A stretch of DNA of 45,607 nt from a virus: positions 1-45,607 of IMG/VR virus record IMGVR_UViG_3300035180_000049; one strand, written 5' to 3'. A model generated the notes under the pieces. The model saw nothing but the letters and a program-made list of their open reading frames with translations, did no database searches and was not told the origin of the DNA. Shown here piece after piece: positions 36,669 to 44,712 of this stretch (positions within the stretch are counted from its first letter, which is position 1; each line of letters starts with the position of its first letter). The position numbers and the translations under genes were made by a program.

Positions 36669-38399
36669 CTAGCCATCACAAGATAAACAACCCTCATCCA
36701 TAGCTTTAGCCGCTATATCTCCACGTAGAACAGACTCAGTCCTCATATAATATAAAGTCTTAACTCCTTTTTTCCACGCATCCATGTGTACTTTATTAAG
36801 CCACTTAGGGGTTGCTTCACTTGGAAAAGCTAAATTCAAACTAACTGCTTGGTCAATATACTGCTGTCTCAAGCCTGCTTGATTAACTAATTCTAGTTGA
36901 TTAATTTCTTTAAACGTCCTAAAAACATCTTTAGCCGGAACCTCGTGAGCACAGAATATATTCTTAAGTTCATCAATGTTCTGTACCGAACCTCCGTCTT
37001 CCAAAATCTTATTCCAAATTTCATCTGTATTTATTTTATGTTTCTTTAATAATTTAACTAACGTTGGGTTTTTCCTGATGAACGTCCCTTTTGCGCTTTG
37101 TTCAGTGAACACGTTTGCTGCCCAAGGTTCAATCCCTGCTGATACATTTCCCGAAAGTTTACTATTACTAACAGTAGGAGCAAGGGCACGCAAGTGAGTA
37201 TTCCGCATACCAGTGCCAACACACCATAAAGGTTCGCCATACACTTCTGCTAAAACACGGCTAGCGCGTTCGCTTTCAATTTTAATTTGACTAAATATCT
37301 TTCTAGTCTCGTACTGCGCGAGCAAACCTTCGAACGGCAATCCTTTTTCTTGCAAGTACGTATGCCAACCGAGCACCCCGAGGCCAAGAGCTCTTCCTTT
37401 TGTTGCTGAGCGTATTGAATTTTCAAATCCACGTAACCCTTTTGCTCTTTGTATAAACTCTTCCATGACTCCATCAAGGAACCAAATTGAGTCATAAATG
37501 AGATTTGTGTCTTTCCACTCTTCATATTTTGCTAAATTTAATGATGATAAACAACACACAAAGCTATGTGTCTCGTCTGTGTGCAGTGTTATTTCACTAC
37601 ATATATTAGTCATGTGAACTTTTAGTCCGTTGGTTTTATATGCTTGCGGATTTGCTTTATTAACGTTTCCTTTAAACATGATATACGGTTCGCCAGTGGC
37701 TTTTCGTTTTCTAAGGAGTTTACTCCATCTATCTCTAGCTTTTGCATCTCCTTGTTCAAGCTTTCGCATAAACTTATCACCAACAATTGCGCATTGATGT
37801 AGATTAAGCGATTGTCTATTGACATCTCCTTTGGGTTCGCGTATCTCAAGCCACTCCTCAAAATCAGGGTGTTCAATATTGATGTTAACTGATGCTGCTC
37901 CGCGCCTAACAGAACCTTGATTTGTTGCGAGGATTGTTGAATCATAGATCTTACAAAATGGCACGACTCCGTCTGATGTTCCATTACCTGTTATTTTTGC
38001 GCCAGCGGGTCTAATTTGATTAATACCGACACCAACTCCACCGCCGTGCTTAGCGAGTAGCATCATCTCTAAATTTTTAGTACCAATATCTTGAATACTA
38101 TCTGCAACATCAATTCCAAAACAACTAATAGGCAATCCTCGATCTGTGCCTGTATTAGACAGCACTGGAGACGCTAAACATAGCCAACCATTCCAAATGT
38201 ATTCAAAAAACTTTTCAGCTAGTTCTGGCTTATATAAACGCCTCGCTACTGTTTTAGCAACCCGCAAATAAGCATCTGCAGGCGATTCATCAAATATTAA
38301 GTAACCTCCTGTTATTGTTTTCTTGTATACATCTGTATCACCCCAAACAGGAAAATCTAAACCTTTAACCCATTCAGGATTCCATCCGTTATTCACCAT
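36669..38399 (-). CDS. nrdA: Ribonucleotide reductase, large (alpha) subunit
   Basis: The 576-aa enzyme reduces ribonucleoside diphosphates to deoxyribonucleotides. All catalytic residues are visible: Cys93 (ISCFG), the radical site NICSEITL with Asn265, Cys267 and Glu269, Cys282 (VCCLSSLNL), the radical-transfer Tyr550-Tyr551 (TLYYMRTE) and the shuttle pair Cys571/Cys574 (GCLSCDG) at the C-terminus. It lacks the N-terminal ATP-cone of cellular NrdA (about 760 aa), so dATP feedback inhibition is probably absent. It is the last gene of the leftward operon and overlaps the upstream 72-aa gene by 11 bases. NrdB is two genes upstream. Confidence 0.97.
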   Translation of the reverse strand: MVNNGWNPEWVKGLDFPVWGDTDVYKKTITGGYLIFDESPADAYLRVAKTVARRLYKPELAEKFFEYIWNGWLCLASPVLSNTGTDRGLPISCFGIDVADSIQDIGTKNLEMMLLAKHGGGVGVGINQIRPAGAKITGNGTSDGVVPFCKIYDSTILATNQGSVRRGAASVNINIEHPDFEEWLEIREPKGDVNRQSLNLHQCAIVGDKFMRKLEQGDAKARDRWSKLLRKRKATGEPYIMFKGNVNKANPQAYKTNGLKVHMTNICSEITLHTDETHSFVCCLSSLNLAKYEEWKDTNLIYDSIWFLDGVMEEFIQRAKGLRGFENSIRSATKGRALGLGVLGWHTYLQEKGLPFEGLLAQYETRKIFSQIKIESERASRVLAEVYGEPLWCVGTGMRNTHLRALAPTVSNSKLSGNVSAGIEPWAANVFTEQSAKGTFIRKNPTLVKLLKKHKINTDEIWNKILEDGGSVQNIDELKNIFCAHEVPAKDVFRTFKEINQLELVNQAGLRQQYIDQAVSLNLAFPSEATPKWLNKVHMDAWKKGVKTLYYMRTESVLRGDIAAKAMDEGCLSCDG

Positions 38400-38607
38400 C
38401 TAATTCTAACTTTTTTTCTTCTGGTTTAGTAATCAAATCTGTTTTTAATTTTTCAATTGCATCGTTATAATCTGGCATATTCTTTAATGTTTCCAATGTG
38501 CCAATCGACAAGTCTCTTAAGTTTGTTAATTCATTTATAACTTGCTGCATTACTCTTGACAAAGCTTCAACTTTGTTTTTCATTTCTACCAATGATTGTT
38601 CTTTCAT
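38389..38607 (-). CDS. Small coiled-coil protein between nrdB and nrdA
   Basis: The 72-aa product is helical and charged (EMKNKVEALSRVMQQVINEL, LETLKNMP) with a Lys/Glu-rich end. It overlaps nrdA by 11 bases and lies 15 bases after nrdB. No motif of a thioredoxin, glutaredoxin or NrdI is present. It may simply be a phage-specific spacer gene. Confidence 0.7.
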   Translation of the reverse strand: MKEQSLVEMKNKVEALSRVMQQVINELTNLRDLSIGTLETLKNMPDYNDAIEKLKTDLITKPEEKKLELDGE

Positions 38608-38622
38608 TTTGTTATTTTTTAA

Positions 38623-39591
38623 TTACCATATATTTTCATAATCTTCCCCTTCGCCAGCTTTACTATAATCTGTAGATCGCATTGCAAAGAAATCTGTATG
38701 CGTATGTCCGCCAGTTAAATGAAAAAACCAATCTAAATTTGCTGCAGCATCTTTGTCATAAGCAAAATGATCTTTTAGTTCAACATAGCCAAGTTCCATT
38801 AACTTCTCGTTTGTACGCTTCTTAATGAAATGTTTTAAGTCTACCGCTTTAATACCTTCAATATCCCCCATTTCAAACATCTTATCAATATAAGCAACTT
38901 CTAATTCTATCATTGTATTAGCAGCATCTATTATATCTTTTTTGCATAAGTGTAATAATTGTGTGTTTTCTCTGCACATATCGCGAAATAACTTACAACC
39001 CATCTTACTGTGTAATGATTCGTCACGCACACTCCACTTCATTTGTTGCCCGATGCCCTTTAATAAATTCCGCATTTGAAAAGAATATAATACAGCAAAA
39101 GCAGAATAAAGACTAACCCCTTCAGCAAAGGCGCTAAACACAGCAAGAGACTTAGCAATCCCAGTGTGAGAGTTACCTTCATATCCAACCAAGTTGTTAA
39201 ACCTTTCAGCCGTTGCGGGTTCGTGTAAAAAAGCTTTGTAATCTTCAAGTCCAAGTGTTTCATTTAAGTAGCTATAAGCAACAGCGTGAATAGTTTCTTG
39301 TGATCCAAACATCATAGCCATTTGTTGTATCTCATGTTTAGGGAACCAACTAACAACCTTTTGTGTCCAATAATCTGAAACTGCGCATTCTGTTTGAGCA
39401 AAACCTAGTAGAATATTTCCTACCAGGTTCTTTTCTTTTTCATTTAATTTTTCATTCCAATCTTTTAAATCTCCTGCCATGCTTATCTCAGTATGTAACC
39501 AAAAAGCTTGTGCCTGTTTCAACCATCCCTCGGTATAATAATCGGGGTATTCAAATGGTTTGTATTCTATTCTTTTATCAAATAACCCCAT
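38623..39591 (-). CDS. nrdB: Ribonucleotide reductase, small (beta) subunit
   Basis: The 322-aa protein carries the diiron-tyrosyl radical needed by NrdA. Against E. coli NrdB the metal ligands map to Glu68 (QTEC, normally Asp84), Glu99 and His102 (QETIHAVAY), Glu157 (FAEGVSLY), Glu191 and His194 (RDESLHS). The radical tyrosine is Tyr106, four residues after His102, so a class I tyrosyl-radical enzyme is expected. The acidic C-terminal tail ending DYENIW would dock into NrdA. The upstream 53-aa gene ends six bases before the start. Confidence 0.97.
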   Translation of the reverse strand: MGLFDKRIEYKPFEYPDYYTEGWLKQAQAFWLHTEISMAGDLKDWNEKLNEKEKNLVGNILLGFAQTECAVSDYWTQKVVSWFPKHEIQQMAMMFGSQETIHAVAYSYLNETLGLEDYKAFLHEPATAERFNNLVGYEGNSHTGIAKSLAVFSAFAEGVSLYSAFAVLYSFQMRNLLKGIGQQMKWSVRDESLHSKMGCKLFRDMCRENTQLLHLCKKDIIDAANTMIELEVAYIDKMFEMGDIEGIKAVDLKHFIKKRTNEKLMELGYVELKDHFAYDKDAAANLDWFFHLTGGHTHTDFFAMRSTDYSKAGEGEDYENIW

Positions 39592-39597
39592 ATATTT

Positions 39598-39759
39598 CTA
39601 TTTATCTATTTCAAATGCAATATCTACAAATGGTAAATACAACACGTGTATTAAGTACGTTTTTTCTTCATAAGTTCTAATTCCAAATAAAATTCCTGGA
39701 TAAAAACCAAGTGTTAAACTCCAATACTTACCTTCCCTGTCCTCTGTATTTTTTGACAT
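39598..39759 (-). CDS. Small hypothetical protein, 53 aa
   Basis: Reading leftward from ATG at 39759 gives MSKNTEDREGKYWSLTLGFY and ends IAFEIDK, six bases before nrdB. The product is aromatic-rich (GFYPGILFGIRTY, HVLYLPFVDIAF) and looks like a small beta-sheet or membrane-associated protein. It fills what would otherwise be a 240-base gap in a tightly packed operon, supporting a real gene. No function is known to me. Confidence 0.7.
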   Translation of the reverse strand: MSKNTEDREGKYWSLTLGFYPGILFGIRTYEEKTYLIHVLYLPFVDIAFEIDK

Positions 39760-39833
39760 AATTTTTGCTTGTTTTACTGTTACTATTTTTTGTTTTTGAA
39801 TGAATTCCCGGTCTGTTTACACTCGTGACCTTT

Positions 39834-40019
39834 TTAGATCCAACCTCTTGTTTCGCCATCTATTTTATATTTTTCTCGCATTTTTAATATATCCTTGTAC
39901 TTAACTTTACCATTAACATTGAAAGACCATTTAACCCATTTATCAAGTTGCCTTTCAGCATAGTTTTTCCATGCTAGTCTTCTCGATTCTGCAGGATTAA
40001 TTTCACTGTCTCTAGGCAT
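39834..40019 (-). CDS. Small basic hypothetical protein, 61 aa
   Basis: The product starts MPRDSEINPAESRRLAWKNY and has a basic, Trp-rich middle (QLDKWVKWSFNVNGKVKYKD). Its first 46 bases overlap the end of the nuclease gene in another frame; no later start in the frame gives a good length except MREKYK near the end. The overlap is long but the operon is compact. No family is recognised. The 74 bases after its stop, up to 39759, hold no other gene. Confidence 0.6.
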   Translation of the reverse strand: MPRDSEINPAESRRLAWKNYAERQLDKWVKWSFNVNGKVKYKDILKMREKYKIDGETRGWI

Positions 40020-40420
40020 TCTGGTTGATTTTGTGGTTTATATAATGTTCTCGTGTCATTGTTATCGTGCATCCATTTCTTGAATAACTTCCATCGTAAC
40101 GGGAAAGATTCATTGGCTCTACCTTTTGTTTCAATTATAAAATCTCTTCCAATAAAGTCTGGCGTATATTTTAAGTTGAGTATTTTTTTGTTGCCACGGT
40201 CCTCAAAGCATCCTTTACCATTGGATTGTCTCTCAAAGCTTTTGTTCTGAAATTGAAAACTAGGGACAAGTTCAAAAGTATGTGATTCATATTGTGCTTT
40301 TATATTATTTTCTACTAATGCTTTATACATATACTTTTCAAGGCCTGAGGCAAAGGTAATGCCATTATACACTACCTTTTTTGCTACTACAGGACCTTTC
40401 TTTCTACTAACTTTTTTCAT
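39974..40420 (-). CDS. PD-(D/E)xK nuclease, T7 endonuclease I-like
   Basis: The 148-aa protein shows the nuclease core: SGLEKYMYKAL with Glu28, YTPDF with Asp88, and IIETKGR with Glu97 and Lys99. The order and the SGLE, YTPDF and ETKG wording closely follow T7 endonuclease I (Glu20, Asp55, Glu65, Lys67), which resolves branched DNA and degrades host DNA. The N-terminus is basic (MKKVSRKKG). It shares one base with the upstream gene (TAATG type). A general VRR-like nuclease is the alternative, but the replication-operon context favours junction resolution. Confidence 0.82.
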   Translation of the reverse strand: MKKVSRKKGPVVAKKVVYNGITFASGLEKYMYKALVENNIKAQYESHTFELVPSFQFQNKSFERQSNGKGCFEDRGNKKILNLKYTPDFIGRDFIIETKGRANESFPLRWKLFKKWMHDNNDTRTLYKPQNQPECLETVKLILQNRED

Positions 40421-40713
40421 TAATTGTAATTACCATATCTGTCTTTTTTGACATCAACTAATTCATAATTAACTTGAACTCTATTAATCATTGCTTCTTG
40501 TTGCAGATCAGTTAATTCTTCTTTTAAACGCTGCATGTATAGCACAGCATCCATTAACTCTTCTTGCAGATGATTAGCCCAAGCAAACAAATCTGACTTA
40601 TCATCTCGTAATGTTTTACCATACTTTGCAAAGCCAACATCAGATCTTGAAATAAATTTATCTACAACTGATTCAACAACTGGGTCTCTAAATACTACTG
40701 TTTTACTTCTCAT
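40420..40713 (-). CDS. All-alpha nucleotide pyrophosphatase-like protein, 97 aa
   Basis: The helical core has DKFISRSDVGFAKYGKTL, then LFAWANHLQEELMDAVLYMQ, where EELMDAV matches the ExxD metal-binding helix of MazG/dUTPase-type all-alpha pyrophosphohydrolases. The second motif is less clear, so activity is not certain. Phage proteins of this look remove particular dNTPs from the pool. It directly follows a MazG-domain gene and shares single bases with both neighbours, suggesting a joint role in nucleotide sanitation. Confidence 0.62.
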   Translation of the reverse strand: MRSKTVVFRDPVVESVVDKFISRSDVGFAKYGKTLRDDKSDLFAWANHLQEELMDAVLYMQRLKEELTDLQQEAMINRVQVNYELVDVKKDRYGNYN

Positions 40714-41519
40714 TACAATGTTTGTTTTACAAATGAACCGTTCTTCATTGAGCCCTTACGACTCTTAATTTCTGTATAAGCAGACTTAATACAGTCTTCA
40801 ATTTTTAATCCGCCTAATGCTGCTAAATTAGTTAATACAACAACACAGTCTCCAATTGCATCGACTAGCTCTTCTTTATTATCTTTTAATATTGCACTTG
40901 ATAATTCGCCAACTTCTTCTTGAAGTTTTAAGCATTGTGTTTTAATATCTCCTGACTTATAAATACCACGTTCATCAGCCCAAGTTCTAATCAAATCATA
41001 AACATTACTACTTAACTGAGTAACACCGTTTTTCTTAGGAGTTAATAATGTTTTAGCAAATTCTTCTAACGCTTTATTATATACATAAGTTCTACCTGGA
41101 TTGAACATTGACACATTAGCATTCTTTACGATCCATTCTGCAATATCAGGAGTTAATGTATAACTTCCAAAGCCTGTTTTAAATTGTATTCCCAAATTGT
41201 CAAACAAGTTACCCTTCAGTTTATTAACTGGACAAGGAAATGTAGTTGTTTGTTCTGTTACATTTAATACCATTTTGTTTTTGTTTTTATTGATTAAATT
41301 TTTATATGATTGTCTGTCTATCTTATAACCGTAGATAAGTTGAAGTTCTAATTCTCGATCTGATATATAATCTATATCTTCACTTGAATCTAGAACTTCG
41401 TATTCTCCAGTCTGATACCCCTGTTGTATCGTTAATCTATCTTTAAGATTACGTGTCACTCCTATTTTTTTACCAGGAATATGATACAAATAATAAATTG
41501 TTTTTTCCATAATATGCAC
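40713..41519 (-). CDS. GIY-YIG-like domain fused to MazG nucleotide pyrophosphohydrolase
   Basis: The C-terminal 90 residues of this 268-aa protein are a MazG domain: LKLQEEVGELSSAIL (Glu201, Glu202, Glu205) followed by EELVDAIGDCVVVL (Glu217, Asp220, Asp224), the ExxE and ExxD metal sites that hydrolyse (d)NTPs to monophosphates and pyrophosphate. The N-terminal 70 residues (TIYYLYHIPGKKIGVTRN, KDRL) resemble a GIY-YIG fold, with Arg28 in the catalytic position. A linker domain joins them. The ATG at 41510 is an alternative start. It follows the thymidylate synthase-family gene with no gap. The MazG call is firm; the GIY-YIG part is degenerate and may only bind DNA. Confidence 0.82.
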   Translation of the reverse strand: MHIMEKTIYYLYHIPGKKIGVTRNLKDRLTIQQGYQTGEYEVLDSSEDIDYISDRELELQLIYGYKIDRQSYKNLINKNKNKMVLNVTEQTTTFPCPVNKLKGNLFDNLGIQFKTGFGSYTLTPDIAEWIVKNANVSMFNPGRTYVYNKALEEFAKTLLTPKKNGVTQLSSNVYDLIRTWADERGIYKSGDIKTQCLKLQEEVGELSSAILKDNKEELVDAIGDCVVVLTNLAALGGLKIEDCIKSAYTEIKSRKGSMKNGSFVKQTL

Positions 41520-42308
41520 TTATACAGCTACTGTCGCTGTTATTTTTGGTCCGTGTTTGTAATCAATTAACTCTAAAAGATTATCGTCAATTTTATACTT
41601 AGGCAATTCAAAATTAGTTTGCTTTAAGTACTCATGAACAGCCTCTAGCTGATTATTATATATGTGAGCATCTACTATCTGTATATCCAACGTATTAGCT
41701 TTTAAACCAACTTGATCCGATACATACAACAGTATCTTAGTGAATAGAGCAACATCATAAGGTATACCTAAGAATAAATCACCAGATCTTTGTACAACAA
41801 ACATATTAAGTTTATCTTTTTCTACAAAGAATTGGAAATACAAATAACAAGGGGGCAATGCCATTTGATCTTGCTGAGCCGGATTCCATAATGATATAAT
41901 GTGTCTACGGCTGTCTGGATCAGTCCTTAATGTTTTTATTAAGTTTCGCATTTGATCTATATTTTGATTGTTAAAATTACGCATTTGATATCCATATACA
42001 GGGCCTAACTCTCCATTCTCATCCGCCCAAGCATCCCATATTTTTACACCAGCATCTCTGAATCTTTGTATATTTGTTTCGCCATTAATAAACCATTCAA
42101 ATTCTGTATCAAAAGTTTTTTGAAACATTTTTCGTCCAGTTAATATAGGAAAGTATTTTGAAACATTAATACTTAAAGACGCATTGAAAATAGAACTACA
42201 ACCTACTTTAGTACGATCTAGTCTATGAGTACCTTTTGTTAAACATTCCCATAATAATTCTTTATATTGTGATTCATAATTTTTCATACTAGAATAATTG
42301 GTTATCAT
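41520..42308 (-). CDS. Thymidylate synthase-family enzyme, predicted deoxycytidylate hydroxymethylase
   Basis: The 262-aa protein aligns along its length with ThyA: DRTKVG (phosphate Arg), WDAWADENGELGPVYG, SRRHIISLWN, LPPCY with nucleophile Cys154, QRSGDLFLG, DAHIYNN and a C-terminal Val. Two positions differ from thymidylate synthase. The Asn that reads the uracil ring (N177 in E. coli, LPFNIA) is Asp185 here (IPYDVA), and the His after the catalytic Cys is Tyr155. Asp at the first position is the hallmark of T4 dCMP hydroxymethylase and turns thymidylate synthase towards dCMP. The enzyme may therefore make 5-hydroxymethyl-dCMP. A start at 42287 (MKNYES) is also possible. Family certain; substrate is inference. 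Confidence 0.88.
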   Translation of the reverse strand: MITNYSSMKNYESQYKELLWECLTKGTHRLDRTKVGCSSIFNASLSINVSKYFPILTGRKMFQKTFDTEFEWFINGETNIQRFRDAGVKIWDAWADENGELGPVYGYQMRNFNNQNIDQMRNLIKTLRTDPDSRRHIISLWNPAQQDQMALPPCYLYFQFFVEKDKLNMFVVQRSGDLFLGIPYDVALFTKILLYVSDQVGLKANTLDIQIVDAHIYNNQLEAVHEYLKQTNFELPKYKIDDNLLELIDYKHGPKITATVAV

Positions 42309-42627
42309 TTGATTTTTGTTTTACTTTTTTAATCTGTTTTTCTATTACTTTAGGCCCTTGTTTTATTTCTTGCTTAGTATACTTAGCGTAATAATAAAGA
42401 TAATATTTATATATTTGTTTCCATATCTCTACTTTACCATAAGTTTCAGGGCTTGTACTTATCTTACCATTAATATTTATAGTTATATACCATTCAGTAT
42501 GGCTTTTAGCAAATGGAGCAATGTATATTCCATTCTTTATTCCCCATTCTCTAGCATCACACTCACTAAGCTTGCAAGAATAACTACCCATATCTATACC
42601 GCCTTTATTTTTAGTTCCACTACCCAT
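42289..42627 (-). CDS. Hypothetical protein, 112 aa
   Basis: No family is recognised. The N-terminal half contains two Cys (YSCKLSECDAREWGIKNG) and a beta-type stretch (TEWYITININGKI); the C-terminal half is Lys/Tyr-rich (YKYYLYYYAKYTKQEIKQG) and strongly basic. It overlaps the following thymidylate synthase-family gene by 20 bases and starts immediately after the GIY-YIG gene. An internal start (MGSYSCK) is possible. A nucleic-acid-binding role would suit the charge. Confidence 0.68.
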   Translation of the reverse strand: MGSGTKNKGGIDMGSYSCKLSECDAREWGIKNGIYIAPFAKSHTEWYITININGKISTSPETYGKVEIWKQIYKYYLYYYAKYTKQEIKQGPKVIEKQIKKVKQKSNDNQLF

Positions 42628-42927
42628 TTATGGTCTATATCCATTATAACCAATTAAGTGTAACTGTGTTTCCATTAAATGTGCTCTTATAGGATTTTCA
42701 AAAGAATGTATTACTTTCCATCCATCGATTATTTTACCAAGATGTTTATGCTTTGACATTCTAGCAATAACATTTCTACTCATGCCAACGTAATGTTCTT
42801 CAGGAATATAATATACTGAATAACCAGGGTATTTATTTGACCTTTGTTCTTGATATGCTTTTGAAATTTCAATTGCATTTAATCTTTGGTCTTCTGAATA
42901 CTCATTTTTATATTGATTTCTTTTCAT
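42628..42927 (-). CDS. Small GIY-YIG domain protein, 99 aa
   Basis: The C-terminal 65 residues form a GIY-YIG module: YSVYYIPEEHYVGMS (paired Tyr strands with Gly48), NVIARMSKH with catalytic-type Arg56, and AHLMETQLHLIG with Glu86, the metal-binding Glu. The fold normally cuts DNA. The N-terminal 30 residues are a polar helix. Short free-standing GIY-YIG proteins in phages may be repair nucleases or remnants of homing enzymes. No intron or split gene is seen next to it. It lies 17 bases after the primase-helicase gene. Confidence 0.75.
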   Translation of the reverse strand: MKRNQYKNEYSEDQRLNAIEISKAYQEQRSNKYPGYSVYYIPEEHYVGMSRNVIARMSKHKHLGKIIDGWKVIHSFENPIRAHLMETQLHLIGYNGYRP

Positions 42928-42944
42928 ATTTACTTAGTATATAA

Positions 42945-44654
42945 TTAATCCCATGGCATGCGGTCATCTGAGCTTACTGCTGGAACATGAGGCAAAAAGC
43001 ATCCGCTTTGGCTCTCCCACTTGAAATGACATTCAGCACCATTCTCACCTAGGTTTTGAAATTTACATTTAAGAACTTTTACTTTAACAGTTTTATCTTC
43101 GTAGTTTCTATGAACTAATAATCCATGATATGATGCATCGTACCATTCACCACCACCTTTAATGTTGTACATAGTAGGTTCTTCAATATTACCTTTTGAG
43201 TCTTTATACATTTTAGTAGGATGCGCTACAACCATAACTAATACATCATACTTCTTAGCAAAGATTTCAATCTGACTTAAATATTCTAATGTATATACAT
43301 TTACATCGCCAGATGGATCAGCAGATCTTACCTTGTTGAATGGATCAATAACTAAGCATTTAATTCCTTTACGTTTAACTAACTCAGCACCTTTACGCAA
43401 TACTGATTCTAAAGTATAACGTTCCATGTCAATAAAGAAATAATTATCATTAACATGATCCGCTACCTGATTCCACTTTTCAGTTTTAATATCTTCAACA
43501 CCAGGCATACCTTGCCAAGTCTTTCTCATTAGCTTATGAGCATGCAAATATGTTGGTGTATTTTCAGGTGATGCATAAGCAGTCTTCCAACCATAGTTAG
43601 CATTGTAACCTATAACCATTTGATCAACAAAGTCAGACTTTCCAGAACTAGGTATACCAGTAACAGTGATGAACTGACCCGTATAAGTAGAGAAAATACT
43701 ATCGAAATTCTCAAGGCCAACCTGGAATCCAGGCTTAAACCCATTGCGTACAAAATCCGTGACTTCATCTTCTATATCTCTAAAGGTTGTTACATTTTCT
43801 AATGGCACAGGCTTAGCTCTACTAATTCTATTAGATAAAGCTTCTTTACCGTATTTAATTAAATATTCATTTGCATCTTTACAATCATCGAAAGTCGCAA
43901 TATAACAAGTTTCTGATCCTAGTCGTCTAACTAATTCAGCTTGTAATGCTTGTCCAGCAGGATCTGAATCAACCGCTATTATTATCTTTTGTTTGTCCTC
44001 AAAATAGTCGATGCAATTATCTAAGTATTCTAGATTATTTGTATTTAACGTCGCACCGTTAGGAACAGATATTGCGTTTGTAATTCCTGCCTCGTGTAGC
44101 GCGAGAACATCCATTTCTCCCTCAACAATAATACAATATTCAAAACCCACAATGCTATTAATATTGTAAAAAACTTTTTCAGCGCCTTTGTATAATTTGA
44201 AGTTCTTTCTACCATCTCTGTATTTTATATTTATAAGTTGATCGCCAATGAAATAATTAAAGTGTATAGCATTTTCGTTCTTACCGGTTTGAGGCATAAA
44301 CTCAACACCTTCAGTAACACTTAAGTCGGTTAATGTTTGTTCTGAAATTGCGCGAGTATTAAACCATTCTACGATCTTAGTACTTGGAAGAGTTACATTA
44401 ACTTGTTCTGCAGGCCTAACATAAACTTTTTCAGATGCACCTTTACGTTTGTAGGTATGCAATTGAAAAGTCTTACTACAATTCATACAAGTTCCAATAC
44501 CTCTATCCCAATCATACATAGCGCACTTGGCTTTTTCATTCTTGGCTTTTCTGTCATTGGAACACAAAGGACATGTTCCCTGACTTTTACCTTCTTCAAG
44601 TTTATATTGATTGAAATTATCGATCAAGAAACCATTTATCTCTATTGTTTGCAT
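42945..44654 (-). CDS. Primase-helicase, T7 gp4 / Twinkle type
   Basis: The 569-aa protein unites priming and unwinding at the replication fork. A zinc-ribbon is formed by CPLC (Cys28, Cys31) and CMNC (Cys56, Cys59). The TOPRIM domain shows IIVEGEMDVLAL (Glu178, Glu180) and IIAVDSDPAGQ (Asp229, Asp231). The RecA-type helicase has Walker A GIPSSGKS at 333-340, Walker B CLVIDP with Asp437, and MVVAHPTK as motif H3. Size and order equal those of T7 gp4 (566 aa). The acidic C-terminus (DDRMPWD) may contact a polymerase or SSB. It follows the structured non-coding region and the SSB-like gene. Confidence 0.95.
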   Translation of the reverse strand: MQTIEINGFLIDNFNQYKLEEGKSQGTCPLCSNDRKAKNEKAKCAMYDWDRGIGTCMNCSKTFQLHTYKRKGASEKVYVRPAEQVNVTLPSTKIVEWFNTRAISEQTLTDLSVTEGVEFMPQTGKNENAIHFNYFIGDQLINIKYRDGRKNFKLYKGAEKVFYNINSIVGFEYCIIVEGEMDVLALHEAGITNAISVPNGATLNTNNLEYLDNCIDYFEDKQKIIIAVDSDPAGQALQAELVRRLGSETCYIATFDDCKDANEYLIKYGKEALSNRISRAKPVPLENVTTFRDIEDEVTDFVRNGFKPGFQVGLENFDSIFSTYTGQFITVTGIPSSGKSDFVDQMVIGYNANYGWKTAYASPENTPTYLHAHKLMRKTWQGMPGVEDIKTEKWNQVADHVNDNYFFIDMERYTLESVLRKGAELVKRKGIKCLVIDPFNKVRSADPSGDVNVYTLEYLSQIEIFAKKYDVLVMVVAHPTKMYKDSKGNIEEPTMYNIKGGGEWYDASYHGLLVHRNYEDKTVKVKVLKCKFQNLGENGAECHFKWESQSGCFLPHVPAVSSDDRMPWD

Positions 44655-44689
44655 TTATTGTTTTATTTGTTGTTACTAATTATAGATAG

Positions 44690-44712
44690 AAAAACCCCAA
44701 TAAATGGGGTTT
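44690..44712 (-). terminator. Leftward stem-loop terminator below the structured region
   Basis: On the minus strand AAACCCC (44712-44706) pairs with GGGGTTT (44698-44692) around a 7-base loop; with the last T's of the arm the strand reads TTTTTCT. This is a good intrinsic terminator for transcripts coming from 45100 leftward. It lies 36 bases before the primase-helicase start, so that gene probably has some read-through or its own promoter. Confidence 0.8.

Noticed and set aside
39363-39680. 105-aa plus-strand frame opposite nrdB
   Set aside because: It is antisense to a clear nrdB and to the 53-aa gene, and has no protein-like pattern.
42316-42657. 113-aa plus-strand frame opposite the 112-aa gene
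   Set aside because: Phe/Tyr/Ile-rich composition is that of an antisense shadow of a Lys/Tyr-rich gene; it opposes the operon direction.
42628-42927. GIY-YIG protein as an active homing endonuclease
   Set aside because: No intron, split gene or inserted-gene boundary is visible; it fits as a normal operon member.
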